A DNA stretch of 64,000 nucleotides from Flavobacterium flavigenum (GTDB lineage: Bacteria > Bacteroidota > Bacteroidia > Flavobacteriales > Flavobacteriaceae), in NCBI RefSeq assembly GCF_027111255.2, contig NZ_CP114285.2, forward strand, positions 1,488,001 to 1,552,000. Direction: 5' to 3'. Every line of letters starts with the position of its first letter. The first letter of the stretch is position 1. A model generated the notes under the pieces. It saw only the letters and a program-made list of their open reading frames with translations. It ran no database searches and was not told the origin of the DNA. Positions 27,504 to 37,125 of the stretch are shown piece by piece. A program made the translations under genes and the position numbers.

Positions 27504-27908
27504 TTGAAAAATCCCCGAATCCATTATATCTCATCATTTATTATTGTTGTTTTTCTTGGAATTATTTCACGAAAAATTAATTTTATCCCTCTATGTTTCG
27601 GAGATTTTCTTTACGCAGTTATGATTTATATTTTGACAAGAATCTTTCTTTTTAAACATAAACCGGTTCAAATCGCAATTATTTCTTTACTTATCTGTTA
27701 CAGCATTGAATGCTTTCAGCTTTATCAGGCTGGCTGGATTGCCGCAATTAGAAAAACTATTTTTGGAAAATACATACTGGGACAAGGTTTTCTATGGACG
27801 GATCTTATAGCTTATACCTGCGGAATTACAATTACATTTATTATTGAGAAAATTATTTTAAAAAAAACATCATATGAAACTCGTCTTCGCATCAAACAAC
27901 AAAAATAA
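27504..27908 (+). CDS. DUF2809 membrane protein
   Basis: This 134-aa membrane protein has about four hydrophobic helices and the DUF2809 pattern [30 protein letters not shown]. No upstream ATG is available: the frame is closed by a stop at 27483-27485, so translation must begin at TTG 27504 or use an unusual codon. The gene overlaps the start of rdgB by 35 bp in another frame, so the two are translationally linked. Function unknown. Confidence 0.75.
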   Translation: MKNPRIHYISSFIIVVFLGIISRKINFIPLCFGDFLYAVMIYILTRIFLFKHKPVQIAIISLLICYSIECFQLYQAGWIAAIRKTIFGKYILGQGFLWTDLIAYTCGITITFIIEKIILKKTSYETRLRIKQQK

Positions 27909-28452
27909 AATCAAAGAAATCCAGAGCATTCTAAAAGAATCAATACAATTATTGAGCCTCGAAGAAATTGGCTGCCATGAAGAAATTCCGGAAACGGCAG
28001 ATACTATTGAAGGAAATGCAGTTCTAAAAGCCAATTATATAACCCAAAAATATGGCTATGACTGTTTTGCAGACGATACCGGTTTAGAAGTTCATGCATT
28101 AAATGGGGAACCCGGCGTTTATTCAGCAAGATATGCAGGAGAACAAAAAGATTCGAATGACAATATGAACAAACTCCTGGAAGCTTTAAAAGACAAATCA
28201 GACAGAAGCGCGCAATTCAAGACCGTTATTGCATTAAATTTAAATGGTTCGCAGCATTTGTTTACCGGAATAGCAAAAGGAAATATTACTTTAGATAAAA
28301 CAGGAAACAACGGTTTTGGATATGATCCGGTTTTTCAGCCAGAGAATTATACCGAAACATTTGCCGAACTGGCTTCTGAAATAAAAAATAAAATCAGCCA
28401 TCGTGCGAAAGCAACTCAGCAACTAATTGATTTTCTGAATTCAAGAAAATAA
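27874..28452 (+). CDS. rdgB: Non-canonical purine NTP pyrophosphatase
   Basis: This 192-aa protein is the Ham1/RdgB house-cleaning enzyme that hydrolyses dITP, ITP and XTP to monophosphates, keeping deaminated purines out of DNA and RNA. The family motifs are plain: N-terminal [46 protein letters not shown] and the C-terminal ISHRAKA. The length is normal. It overlaps the DUF2809 gene by 35 bp. Confidence 0.95.
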   Translation: MKLVFASNNKNKIKEIQSILKESIQLLSLEEIGCHEEIPETADTIEGNAVLKANYITQKYGYDCFADDTGLEVHALNGEPGVYSARYAGEQKDSNDNMNKLLEALKDKSDRSAQFKTVIALNLNGSQHLFTGIAKGNITLDKTGNNGFGYDPVFQPENYTETFAELASEIKNKISHRAKATQQLIDFLNSRK

Positions 28453-28617
28453 TTGTTTAAAATACAACATTTAAATAGGTAAAATTTATATTTTCAGACG
28501 TAAAATTCTTCATTTAATTATCAAATCGATTTTACAAGAAAGATAACTTTTTGATTATCAAATCATAACAAATACATAATTCTTAAAAATGGATTAGTTT
28601 ATCTGAAATATTAACAG

Positions 28618-28625
28618 TAATTTTG
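28618..28625 (+). promoter_or_regulatory. -7 box for the DEAD-box helicase gene
   Basis: TAATTTTG fits TAnnTTTG, 22 bp before the ATG at 28647. This position makes the upstream in-frame TTG start (28623) untenable. No clear -33 box. Confidence 0.4.
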
Positions 28626-28646
28626 CACCCTATTTTAAAAATACAT

Positions 28647-30545
28647 ATGAATAAATTTGAACAATTAGGATTGAATGAATCGTTACTGAAGGCGATTTTA
28701 GATCTAGGATTTGAGAATCCGTCAGAAGTACAGGAGAAAGCGATTCCCCTATTATTGGAAAAAGATACAGATATGGTTGCGTTGGCTCAGACAGGGACAG
28801 GGAAAACGGCAGCTTTCGGTTTTCCGCTAATCCAAAAAATTGATGCTGACAACAGAAATACACAGGCATTAGTTTTATCGCCAACAAGAGAACTTTGTTT
28901 ACAGATTACCAACGAACTTAAAAACTACTCAAAATACGAAAAAGGTATTAATGTGGTAGCAGTTTACGGCGGGGCTAGTATTACAGAGCAAGCTAGGGAC
29001 ATTAAGAGAGGAGCACAAATTATTGTGGCAACTCCGGGAAGAATGCAGGATATGATCAACAGAGGTTTGGTTAACATTAAAAATATAGATTACTGTATTC
29101 TTGATGAGGCTGATGAGATGTTGAACATGGGATTCTATGAAGACATCGTATCTATTTTATCTGATACTCCAGACGAAAAAAACACATGGTTGTTCTCTGC
29201 AACTATGCCGCAAGAGGTTGCCAGAATTGCAAAACAATTTATGAGCGATCCACTAGAAATTACTGTTGGAACAAAAAATTCAGGTTCTGCAACAGTTTCT
29301 CACGAATTTTACTTAGTGAATGCACGTGACCGTTACGAGGCTTTGAAACGTTTAGCTGATGCTAATCCGGATATTTTCTCTGTGGTTTTCTGTCGTACTA
29401 AAAGAGATACTCAGGCTATTGCCGAAAAACTTATTGAAGACGGATATAGTGCTGCTGCATTACACGGAGATTTATCTCAGGCACAGCGTGATGGTGTTAT
29501 GAAATCTTTCCGCGGAAGACAAATTCAGATGCTTGTTGCGACTGACGTTGCTGCACGTGGAATTGATGTAGACAATGTAACTCACGTTGTAAACTACCAA
29601 TTACCGGATGAAATTGAGACATACAACCACCGTTCAGGACGTACAGGTAGAGCCGGAAAATTAGGAACTTCTATTGTAATTGTTACAAAAAGTGAGTTGC
29701 GTAAAATTTCATCTATCGAAAGAATCATCAAACAAAAATTCGAAGAAAAACAAATTCCTTCCGGAATTGAAATCTGCGAAATTCAATTGCTGCACTTAGC
29801 TACAAAAATTAAGGATACTGAAGTTGATCACGAAATTGACAACTACTTACCAGCTATTAATACTGTTCTTGAAGGTTTATCTAAAGAAGAACTGATTAAA
29901 AAAATGGTTTCTGTAGAATTTAATCGTTTCATCAATTACTATAAAAAGAACAGAGATTTATCATCTCAATCTGGCGAAAGACGTGAGAGAAATGATTCTG
30001 AACTAAGAGAATTCAATAATAACGGAGCAGTTCGTTATTTTGTAAACATCGGTTCAAGAGACAATTTCGACTGGATGACATTAAAAGACTACCTGAAAGA
30101 AACATTAGACTTAGGTCGTGATGACGTTTTCAAGGTAGATGTAAAAGAAGGTTTTTCTTTCTTCAACACTGATCCGGAACATACTGACAAAGTAATGGAA
30201 GTATTAAACAACGTACAATTAGAAGGACGTCGTATTAATGTTGAGATTTCTAAAAACGATGGCGGCGGAAGACGTGACCACAATAACCGTGGTGGAGGAA
30301 GAAGTTCAGGACCAAGAAGAGAAGGTAACTTCGCTCCAAGACGTGAAGGCTCTGGTGGTGGATTCAGAAGCGACAGAAACTCAGCTCCAAGACGTGAAGG
30401 TTCCGGAGGTGGTTTTAGAAGCGAAAGAAACTCTGCTCCGAGAGAGGGAGGTTTCAGAAGAAATGAAGGAGGTTCAGACAGAGCGCCAAGACGTTCTGAA
30501 AGCTTTGGTGATTCGCCAAAGCCAAGAAGACCAAGAAGAGACTAA
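28647..30545 (+). CDS. DEAD-box RNA helicase with DbpA-type RNA-binding domain and RGG tail
   Basis: This 632-aa ATP-dependent RNA helicase has all core motifs: Q motif (FEQLGLNESLLKAI, then PSEVQEKAIP), Walker A AQTGTGKTAAFG, PTRELCLQI, TPGRMQD, LDEADEMLNMGF, SATMP, and HRSGRTGRAG. After residue about 465 comes a DbpA-like RNA-binding RRM (VRYFVNIGSRDNFDWMTLKDYL), as in DeaD/CsdA. The last 85 residues are a low-complexity Arg/Gly tail with imperfect repeats of APRREGSGGGFRS. It likely acts in ribosome assembly or cold-shock mRNA remodelling. The start is ATG 28647. A strong terminator follows. Confidence 0.95.
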   Translation: MNKFEQLGLNESLLKAILDLGFENPSEVQEKAIPLLLEKDTDMVALAQTGTGKTAAFGFPLIQKIDADNRNTQALVLSPTRELCLQITNELKNYSKYEKGINVVAVYGGASITEQARDIKRGAQIIVATPGRMQDMINRGLVNIKNIDYCILDEADEMLNMGFYEDIVSILSDTPDEKNTWLFSATMPQEVARIAKQFMSDPLEITVGTKNSGSATVSHEFYLVNARDRYEALKRLADANPDIFSVVFCRTKRDTQAIAEKLIEDGYSAAALHGDLSQAQRDGVMKSFRGRQIQMLVATDVAARGIDVDNVTHVVNYQLPDEIETYNHRSGRTGRAGKLGTSIVIVTKSELRKISSIERIIKQKFEEKQIPSGIEICEIQLLHLATKIKDTEVDHEIDNYLPAINTVLEGLSKEELIKKMVSVEFNRFINYYKKNRDLSSQSGERRERNDSELREFNNNGAVRYFVNIGSRDNFDWMTLKDYLKETLDLGRDDVFKVDVKEGFSFFNTDPEHTDKVMEVLNNVQLEGRRINVEISKNDGGGRRDHNNRGGGRSSGPRREGNFAPRREGSGGGFRSDRNSAPRREGSGGGFRSERNSAPREGGFRRNEGGSDRAPRRSESFGDSPKPRRPRRD

Positions 30546-30566
30546 TCATTTGATTATCTTAAATAT

Positions 30567-30610
30567 AAAATCCCAAATTCCAGACAAAATTGGAATTTGG
30601 GATTTTTTTT
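30567..30610 (+). terminator. Terminator of the helicase gene
   Basis: A 15-bp stem, AAATCCCAAATTCCA / TGGAATTTGGGATTT, is followed by a T run. Confidence 0.9.
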
Positions 30611-30717
30611 ACATCTAAGAATCTTCCTTCTGTCTTTGTTAATTTTCTGATAATTATATTCAGATACTGCAAAATATTTAATCCTGATTTACTACTTTTA
30701 GTGCTTTAAATCAGGAT

Positions 30718-31491
30718 ATGAAATATTTCGCAGTTTTCTTTTTTACATTATTGTCAGCTATTGGTTTTTCACAGGAAACTACACCGACTTTTCCTCAAAG
30801 GGTTTCCGGTTACATCTATAACGATAACAGTAAAGAACCTATTCCTAATGTAAATGTCATCAACACCAACAAAGTCCGTGGTGCTATGTCTGATGCCAAA
30901 GGATATTTTGAAATAGATGTACAGGTTAATGACACACTCCATTTTTCTATTTTAGGTTTTCAATCCCTAAGAATCAGAGTAACAAATGACTGGGTAAAAA
31001 ATAAGGTTACGAGAATTCAGCTTACAGAAAAAGCAATTGCCCTGGAAGAAGTTGTTATTGCACCATTTCATTTGACAGGTTATCTGGAAGTAGACTCAAA
31101 ATTAATTCCAACAAAAGAAAACTACCGCTACAGTATTTCAGGACTCACACAAGGTTATGAAGCTGGTGAATATTCTCCAAACGCTTTTGGAAAAGTTTTA
31201 GGTTCTATTTTCAACCCCGCCGATATGCTTTATAATTTCTTTGGAAAAAATGGAAGAGAACTCAAGAAGCTTAAAGAAATGAGAAAAGATGATACTGTTA
31301 GAAATTTACTGGAATCAAAATATGATCGTGAAACAGTAGCTGTTCTTTTAGGAATAAGTAAGGATGAAATTCCTCAAATTTTAGAGCGCTGCAGCTACTC
31401 AGAAGCTTTTATCCAGGAAGCAAATGATTTACAGATTATGGATGCTATCAGTGCCTGTTATGAGCAATATAAAGTATTGAAACGAAATTAA
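30718..31491 (+). CDS. Carboxypeptidase-regulatory-like domain protein
   Basis: This 257-aa exported protein has a signal peptide (MKYFAVFFFTLLSAIGFSQ) and an N-terminal beta-sandwich of the CarboxypepD_reg-like type (VSGYIYNDNSKEPIPNVNVINTN, then GAMSDAKGYFEIDV), the domain that opens TonB-dependent transporters. The rest (about 115-257) is mixed/helical and contains no plug or barrel, so this is a stand-alone envelope protein of unknown role. A bidirectional terminator follows. Confidence 0.8.
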   Translation: MKYFAVFFFTLLSAIGFSQETTPTFPQRVSGYIYNDNSKEPIPNVNVINTNKVRGAMSDAKGYFEIDVQVNDTLHFSILGFQSLRIRVTNDWVKNKVTRIQLTEKAIALEEVVIAPFHLTGYLEVDSKLIPTKENYRYSISGLTQGYEAGEYSPNAFGKVLGSIFNPADMLYNFFGKNGRELKKLKEMRKDDTVRNLLESKYDRETVAVLLGISKDEIPQILERCSYSEAFIQEANDLQIMDAISACYEQYKVLKRN

Positions 31492-31509
31492 ATTTTACTA
31501 TAAAAATTA

Positions 31510-31541
31510 AAATCCTCAATCGTAATAATTGAGGATTTTTT
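31510..31541. terminator. Bidirectional terminator between 30.7-kb gene and pepD
   Basis: AAAATCCTCAAT pairs with ATTGAGGATTTT, with A/T runs on both sides, between convergent genes. Confidence 0.85.
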
Positions 31542-31582
31542 ATTTTCAGTCCTAAACGGATTGCAATATTTTCTAAAAACTA

Positions 31583-33043
31583 TTATTTAACTGGAATATT
31601 TGCCAGAATTTCCAGAACAAATTTCCAGTATTTCTGAGCAGAAGAAATACTCGCTCTTTCATCCGGAGAATGTGCACCGTGAATTGTTGGCCCAAAAGAA
31701 ATCATGTCCATATCAGGATAATTAGTCCCTAAAATACCGCATTCTAAACCAGCATGGCAAGCTACCACTTTTGGTTTTTCGCCATTTTGTTTTTCATAAA
31801 TATTTTTTAAAACTTCTAATATTTCAGAATTTACATTTGGCGTCCAGCCCGGATAAGAACCTGAAAGTTCTACTTCACAACCAACTAATTCAAAAGCAGA
31901 ACGCAAAGAATTTGCCAGATCAAATTTGGATGATTCTACAGAAGAACGCGTTAAACATCCTACCAAAATCTCTCCGTCCTTGATAATAACACGAGCAATA
32001 TTATTTGAAGTTTCTACTAAATCAGACATATCTGCGCTCATTCTGTAAACACCGTTATGAGCAGCATAAATTGCCCTGATAATACCTTCCTGAACACCTA
32101 AATCCATTACTTTTTCAGGCAAATCAGTTTTTACGATTTCTATAGATAAATTCGGTTCAGTAGTTTTATATTCCGTTTTAATATCGTTGATAATTTCCTG
32201 CATATCAAAAATGTAAGCTTCATCAAACATTTCAGAAATAATGACTTTTGCAACACTTTCTCTTGGAATTGCATTTCGTAAACTTCCACCATTAATTTCA
32301 GCAATCTGAAGTCCGAAGTTTTCAAAAGCATCAAACAACAAACGGTTCATAATTTTATTGGCATTCCCTAATCCTTTATGAATATCCATTCCTGAATGAC
32401 CACCATTTAATCCTTTTACTGTAATAGTGTAACCTACAGAACCTTCCGGAACTTCCTCGTCATGATACGTTCTTGTTGCCGTTACATCAATTCCTCCGGC
32501 ACATCCAATATCAATTTCATCATCCTCTTCAGTATCCAGATTCAACAAAATCTGACCTTGCAAAATTCCGCCTTTTAAGTTTAAAGCACCAGTCATTCCG
32601 GTTTCTTCATCAATTGTAAATAAAGCTTCAATTGCAGGATGCGGAATATCTTTGCTTTCCAGAATTGCCATAATTGTCGCTACTCCAAGCCCATTATCAG
32701 CTCCAAGTGTAGTTCCTCGCGCACGTACCCAGTCACCATCCACATACATATCGATTCCCTGAGTATCGAAATCAAAAACAGTATCAGCATTTTTTTGGTG
32801 TACCATGTCAAGGTGTCCCTGCATTACTATTGGTTTGCGGTTTTCCATTCCCGGTGTTGCCGGTTTTCTGATGATTACGTTTCTGATTTCGTCTTCAAAA
32901 GTTTCCAAACCTAAACTGTTCCCAAAATTTTTCATAAACTCAATTACACGTTCTTCCTTTTTTGACGGACGCGGAACTGCATTTAAATCTGCAAATTTAT
33001 TCCAAAGTGCTTTTGGCTCCAGATTTCTTATTTCCTGACTCAT
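31583..33043 (-). CDS. pepD: Aminoacyl-histidine dipeptidase (peptidase D)
   Basis: This 486-aa M20-family metallopeptidase cleaves Xaa-His and other dipeptides in the cytoplasm. The zinc-site segments are evident: MQGHLDMVHQ (His, Asp), TTLGADNGLGVA (bridging Asp), TIDEETGMTGALNL (catalytic Glu and ligand), and HAGLECGILG with GPTIHGAHSPDERASI at the end. The inserted lid/dimerisation domain lies about residues 205-385. ATG 33043 (MSQEIRNL) is the family start; the longer reading to 33079 lies over the promoter. Confidence 0.94.
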   Translation of the reverse strand: MSQEIRNLEPKALWNKFADLNAVPRPSKKEERVIEFMKNFGNSLGLETFEDEIRNVIIRKPATPGMENRKPIVMQGHLDMVHQKNADTVFDFDTQGIDMYVDGDWVRARGTTLGADNGLGVATIMAILESKDIPHPAIEALFTIDEETGMTGALNLKGGILQGQILLNLDTEEDDEIDIGCAGGIDVTATRTYHDEEVPEGSVGYTITVKGLNGGHSGMDIHKGLGNANKIMNRLLFDAFENFGLQIAEINGGSLRNAIPRESVAKVIISEMFDEAYIFDMQEIINDIKTEYKTTEPNLSIEIVKTDLPEKVMDLGVQEGIIRAIYAAHNGVYRMSADMSDLVETSNNIARVIIKDGEILVGCLTRSSVESSKFDLANSLRSAFELVGCEVELSGSYPGWTPNVNSEILEVLKNIYEKQNGEKPKVVACHAGLECGILGTNYPDMDMISFGPTIHGAHSPDERASISSAQKYWKFVLEILANIPVK

Positions 33044-33076
33044 ATATTTTGTTTGATGTTTAACAATTAAGAGCTC

Positions 33077-33084
33077 CAAAGTTA
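33077..33084 (-). promoter_or_regulatory. -7 box of pepD
   Basis: On the minus strand TAACTTTG fits TAnnTTTG, 33 bp before the ATG at 33043. This supports that start. Confidence 0.4.
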
Positions 33085-33152
33085 CAAAGTTTAAATTCTT
33101 TTTCGATACTAATTAATATTGTATTTATATTTACGTATCCAAAATATATACT

Positions 33153-34214
33153 GTGAAATCAAAATACATTTTACCTTTATTTCTTTTAATTCAGATTATC
33201 TTTTTAAAAATCCTGCCTTTCTATCCGGATTTTGTTGAAGGAGCTTACAGCAACAATTTTTATATCCGAATTTCACATTTCTCCAGAACACTTTTAGGCA
33301 AAATTCCGTTTTCTGTTGGTGACTGTATTTATGCTGTTTTAATTATTTCAATAATCAGCTGGTTTTGGAAAATCAGAAAAACCTGGAAGACAGAATGGAA
33401 AGATCATATCCTGATAATCTTAGGCAAAATATCTGTTTTTTACTTTTTCTTTCATCTTTTATGGGCTTTCAATTATTACCGTGAACCCCTTTTTCAAAAG
33501 ATGGATATTAAAAAAGAATACACTGATGCTGAATTGCTGGCTTTCACTAAAAGATTAATTATCAAAACGAATGAAATTCAGCTACAGATTACCAAAAATG
33601 AAAACACGAAAGTGATTTTTCCGTACTCCCAGAAAGAAGTTTTTAAGATGAATCTAAACGGATATGATAATCTGGCTAAAGAATATCCTTATTTTAAATA
33701 CAAAACCTTAAGTATTAAAAAATCATTATTCAGCATTCCTCTTACTTACATGGGCTTTGGCGGTTATCTGAATCCGTTTACCAATGAAGCCCAGGTAAAT
33801 GATTTGTTACCCATGTACAACTTCCCTTTGACCAGTGCGCATGAAATGGCACATCAAATGGGGTTTGCTAGCGAAAGCGAATGTAATTTTATTGGTGTTC
33901 TGGCATCAGTTAAGAATGATAATTTATATTATCAATATTCCGGGTACAGTTTTGCACTTCGCTATTGCCTTGGTATCTGGCAATTCAAAAACGAAAAAAT
34001 TTTCGAACAGTTAAAAGAACAAACCCACACCGGAATTTTGAAAAATTATCAGGAAAGCCGTGATTTCTGGAAAAAGTATGACACTTTTATTGATAAAGGT
34101 TTTCATTTCTTGTATGATAATTTCCTGAAAACAAATAATCAAAAAGAAGGAATGGAGAGTTATAGCAAATTTATTGATTTGATGGTGAATTATTATAAAA
34201 ACAGAAAATTATAA
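33153..34214 (+). CDS. DUF3810 membrane protein with HExxH motif
   Basis: This 353-aa protein matches DUF3810: three N-terminal membrane helices (about residues 5-25, 50-70 and 85-110) and a large C-terminal domain with SAHEMAHQMGFASESECNF, a zinc-protease-like HExxH motif followed by a downstream Glu. A metalloprotease function facing the periplasm or cytoplasm is plausible but untested. Translation probably starts at GTG 33153; no ATG lies near the first helix. The sigma-factor gene follows 42 bp later, so an operon is possible. Confidence 0.8.
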   Translation: MKSKYILPLFLLIQIIFLKILPFYPDFVEGAYSNNFYIRISHFSRTLLGKIPFSVGDCIYAVLIISIISWFWKIRKTWKTEWKDHILIILGKISVFYFFFHLLWAFNYYREPLFQKMDIKKEYTDAELLAFTKRLIIKTNEIQLQITKNENTKVIFPYSQKEVFKMNLNGYDNLAKEYPYFKYKTLSIKKSLFSIPLTYMGFGGYLNPFTNEAQVNDLLPMYNFPLTSAHEMAHQMGFASESECNFIGVLASVKNDNLYYQYSGYSFALRYCLGIWQFKNEKIFEQLKEQTHTGILKNYQESRDFWKKYDTFIDKGFHFLYDNFLKTNNQKEGMESYSKFIDLMVNYYKNRKL

Positions 34215-34256
34215 TTATGTTGTAACAAAACTGACAACATCACTACTAACACCATT

Positions 34257-34751
34257 ATGAGCGATAACCTAGAACATTCTTTTGTTGTGCAATTGCAGGC
34301 AAACCAGAATATAATCCACAAGATTTGTAGATTATATACTGCCGGCGAAGATGCTCACAAAGATCTGTTTCAGGAAATTACCATTCAGCTCTGGAAGGCA
34401 TATCCTAAATTTAGAGGCGACAGCAAATTCTCGACCTGGGCTTATCGCGTTGCCTTAAATACCGCTATTACCTTATACCGAAAAACAAAGCGAACCGTAT
34501 CTACGGTAGAATATGAAAACCAACAGCATTTTGTTAAAGATGTTGACTACAATTATGAGGAAGAAGAGCAGATTAAACTGATGTATAAAGCAGTATATCA
34601 GCTCAATGATATTGAAAAGGCATTGGTTTTTATGTATCTGGAAGACAAAGATTATCAGGAAATAGCCGAAACTTTAGGAATCAGTGAAGTGAATGCACGA
34701 GTGAAAATGAACCGAATTAAAGGGAAACTTAAAAAAATATTAAATCCTTAA
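34257..34751 (+). CDS. ECF-type RNA polymerase sigma factor
   Basis: This 164-aa sigma-70-family protein has region 2 (DLFQEITIQLWKAYPKFRGDSKFSTWAYRVALNTAI) and region 4 (LNDIEKALVFMYLEDKDYQEIAETLGISEVN) but no regions 1 or 3, typical of extracytoplasmic function sigma factors. It is followed after 9 bp by a membrane protein gene that is a likely regulator. Its target promoters are unknown. Confidence 0.93.
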   Translation: MSDNLEHSFVVQLQANQNIIHKICRLYTAGEDAHKDLFQEITIQLWKAYPKFRGDSKFSTWAYRVALNTAITLYRKTKRTVSTVEYENQQHFVKDVDYNYEEEEQIKLMYKAVYQLNDIEKALVFMYLEDKDYQEIAETLGISEVNARVKMNRIKGKLKKILNP

Positions 34752-34760
34752 AATACCACC

Positions 34761-35393
34761 ATGAAAGAACTGGATTTATTAAAAAAAGACTGGAAAAAGA
34801 ATGCAAATTCTTTTGCACAAATTTCAGAAATTGAAATTTATAATATGATTCATAAAAAATCATCTTCGATTGTGAAATGGATTTTAATTATAAGTATTCT
34901 CGAAATTTCTTTCTGGACTTTTTCGAATATATTTATTAATACTGATGATGTTTTACAAAAAACAAATCATCCTGAAATTGTGTATGCTTTAGAATTTCTA
35001 ACCTACTTTAATTATATTGTAGTACTCTTTTTTGTTTTTATTTTCTATAAAAATTATAGAACAATTTCAACAACAGTTGCAACCAAGTCACTTATGAGTG
35101 CTATTTTAAGAACGCGTAAAACAGTTCAGTATTATGTTTGGTATAATTTAGGCATGATTTTAATAACTGCTATACTGAGCATCTTTGCTGCCTTTGTTTA
35201 CAATCCTGACATGGCATTTTTAAAAGAAAAAATAGCAAATAACGGGAAAGCAATGTTTCTTACTATTAGCATTTTAATTGTAGTAATATTAAGCTTCCTT
35301 GGGGTTTTCTGGTGTTTTTACAGATTGCTGTATGGCACTTTATTACGTCGATTATACGCAAATTACAAGGAATTAAAGAAGATAGATTTTTAG
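34761..35393 (+). CDS. Putative membrane anti-sigma partner
   Basis: This 210-aa protein has a short soluble N-terminal part (MKELDLLKKDWKKN, then ISEIEIYNMIHKKSS) followed by four hydrophobic segments (WILIISILEISFWTFS; FNYIVVLFFVFIFY; LGMILITAILSIFAAF; FLTISILIVVILSFLG). Being 9 bp after the ECF sigma gene, with an N-terminal helix able to face the cytoplasm, it is probably the cognate anti-sigma or a sensor. No zinc-binding anti-sigma motif is present, so the role is inferred from context. Confidence 0.6.
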   Translation: MKELDLLKKDWKKNANSFAQISEIEIYNMIHKKSSSIVKWILIISILEISFWTFSNIFINTDDVLQKTNHPEIVYALEFLTYFNYIVVLFFVFIFYKNYRTISTTVATKSLMSAILRTRKTVQYYVWYNLGMILITAILSIFAAFVYNPDMAFLKEKIANNGKAMFLTISILIVVILSFLGVFWCFYRLLYGTLLRRLYANYKELKKIDF

Positions 35394-35426
35394 AAAAAGT
35401 TTTAAGTTGAAATATTTACTTCAAAT

Positions 35427-36257
35427 TTAATTTTCACCTTCAGGGGCTTTATAGCTCCATCTTCTCATTTCATTAAGTTCTTCTTCAGCTTTGATTTCTT
35501 CTGCCGGAATAACTTTTAAAAATGATGGATGCTGCTCTATTGCATATTCAACTTTTTCAACAATTTCCTCAATAGTATCATTTTCATAATCAATCTCAAG
35601 AGGCTCTTTGATAATGAATGATTGAAGGATATTTTTCTTTTTCATTCGCAATCCTTTCTTATCAAATGAACGACGGAAACCGTCAATAACAATTGGAATA
35701 ACGATTGGTTTGTGTTGTTTGATGATATGAGCAGTTCCTTTTCGGACAGGTTTAAACGATTTTGTAGTACCTTGTGGAAACGTAATTACCCACCCGTCAT
35801 TAAGTGCGATTTTAATATTTTCAGTATCGTTTGGATTAACATCTCGTTTTTCTGTTACGTCAACCCCTTTTGCACGCCAGGTCCTTTCTACAGTTATTGC
35901 CCCAACATAAGCCAGAATTCTTGGCAGCAAACCAGCCTGCATTGTTTCTTTAGCGGCAACATAATAAATATTCATTTTAGGCTGCCATAAGTAGCCTATG
36001 TTTTTAATGGTATCCTGACGTCCACTTAAACTGGCATTAAAAACATGAAACATTGCTACCACATCAGCAAAATAAGTCTGATGGTTGGATATAAACAAAA
36101 CGTTGGTATCCGGTAACGTTTTAATAATTTCAGATCCTTCAATCTGTAATTCATTAAAACCTCTATATCGCCTATGTGTCATGGTGCCCAAAATACGGAT
36201 CAGCCATTTTTTGATGAATAATATATGTCCGAAAGGATTTCGCTTAAACAATCCCAT
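35427..36257 (-). CDS. PlsC-like 1-acyl-glycerol-3-phosphate acyltransferase
   Basis: This 276-aa membrane-associated acyltransferase has the catalytic NHQTYFAD (an NHxxxxD motif) and the phosphate-binding FPQGTTKSFKPVRKGTA (a variant of FPEGTRS). It would acylate lysophosphatidic acid or a related lipid acceptor during membrane lipid synthesis. It starts at ATG 36257. Acceptor specificity is uncertain; some Bacteroidota members acylate aminolipids. Confidence 0.88.
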   Translation of the reverse strand: MGLFKRNPFGHILFIKKWLIRILGTMTHRRYRGFNELQIEGSEIIKTLPDTNVLFISNHQTYFADVVAMFHVFNASLSGRQDTIKNIGYLWQPKMNIYYVAAKETMQAGLLPRILAYVGAITVERTWRAKGVDVTEKRDVNPNDTENIKIALNDGWVITFPQGTTKSFKPVRKGTAHIIKQHKPIVIPIVIDGFRRSFDKKGLRMKKKNILQSFIIKEPLEIDYENDTIEEIVEKVEYAIEQHPSFLKVIPAEEIKAEEELNEMRRWSYKAPEGEN

Positions 36258-36383
36258 AGCAGTGAATTATGTTGTTTTTGTTAGGCCGCAAACATACAAA
36301 ATTTATTTTTTTGGAAAATTTTATAAAAAATTCTGCAAAAAAACAGTTATTGTAATGAATATCAAATCATTAAATTTACGTTT

Positions 36384-37034
36384 TTAAATCTTTTCTTCAA
36401 AAGTAATTTTCAAAACTTCTCTCAATTCACTTAACATCATAGCAGTTGCGCCCCAAACCACATGATTCTGAATATTAAAAGCCGGAACCGAAATATTCTC
36501 TGCATAAGAAGTTGATAACGTGGCTTCGATTATAATTTCATCATTTAAAAAAACAGATAGTGGAAGTTCAATAATATCAGCAACTTCCCTGACATCGGGG
36601 TAAAACGACAATTCCCGCACAGAAATACCTAAAAAGGGATGCACCAAAAAATTACTTGGCGGAATATACATTGGCGTAAATTCTTTAACAATTTCTATTT
36701 TTTCAGATGAAACGCCTATTTCCTCCTGTGTTTCCCTGAAAGCTGTTTCCCGAAAATCCGCGTCCGAAATTTCATACTTGCCTCCCGGAAAAGCAATTTG
36801 AGAAGAATGTACTCCATTATAAGCATTACGTACAATTAAAACCAAATGTGTTTTATTATTTTTAGGATACAGCAGCATCATAACCGCAGCAGTCCTCGGA
36901 CTTTTATTTGACAAATCAAGGCTTTTCATTAGCTGAATCCTTTCTGGGGGAGCCATTTTTACATGTGCGTTTTCTGCCGGAAGTGCAACCGGAATTAAAT
37001 TAGGAACATGTTGTAAAAAATCCTGAAATTCCAT
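36384..37034 (-). CDS. Nudix CoA pyrophosphatase
   Basis: This 216-aa hydrolase carries the Nudix box as GGKYEISDADFRETAFRETQEEIG (G-x5-E-x7-RE-x2-EE pattern) preceded by SSQIAFPGGK, as in the NUDT7/YeaB CoA pyrophosphatase group. It would split CoA or its derivatives to 3',5'-ADP and phosphopantetheine. The start is ATG 37034; the apparent earlier start is TTG. Confidence 0.88.
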   Translation of the reverse strand: MEFQDFLQHVPNLIPVALPAENAHVKMAPPERIQLMKSLDLSNKSPRTAAVMMLLYPKNNKTHLVLIVRNAYNGVHSSQIAFPGGKYEISDADFRETAFRETQEEIGVSSEKIEIVKEFTPMYIPPSNFLVHPFLGISVRELSFYPDVREVADIIELPLSVFLNDEIIIEATLSTSYAENISVPAFNIQNHVVWGATAMMLSELREVLKITFEEKI

Positions 37035-37125
37035 AATCAAAGTTTATTTTTGTACTTTCAAATAAAATATAAATATAGTCCAGAAAACGCGGTTGCACAA
37101 GTTTTCTAAAACCAAACCCCTGAAA

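Noticed and set aside
30346..30490. Repeated DNA units resembling a short CRISPR-like array
   Set aside because: The repeats are in frame with the helicase tail and encode APRREG/GGGFRS units; no spacers or cas genes.
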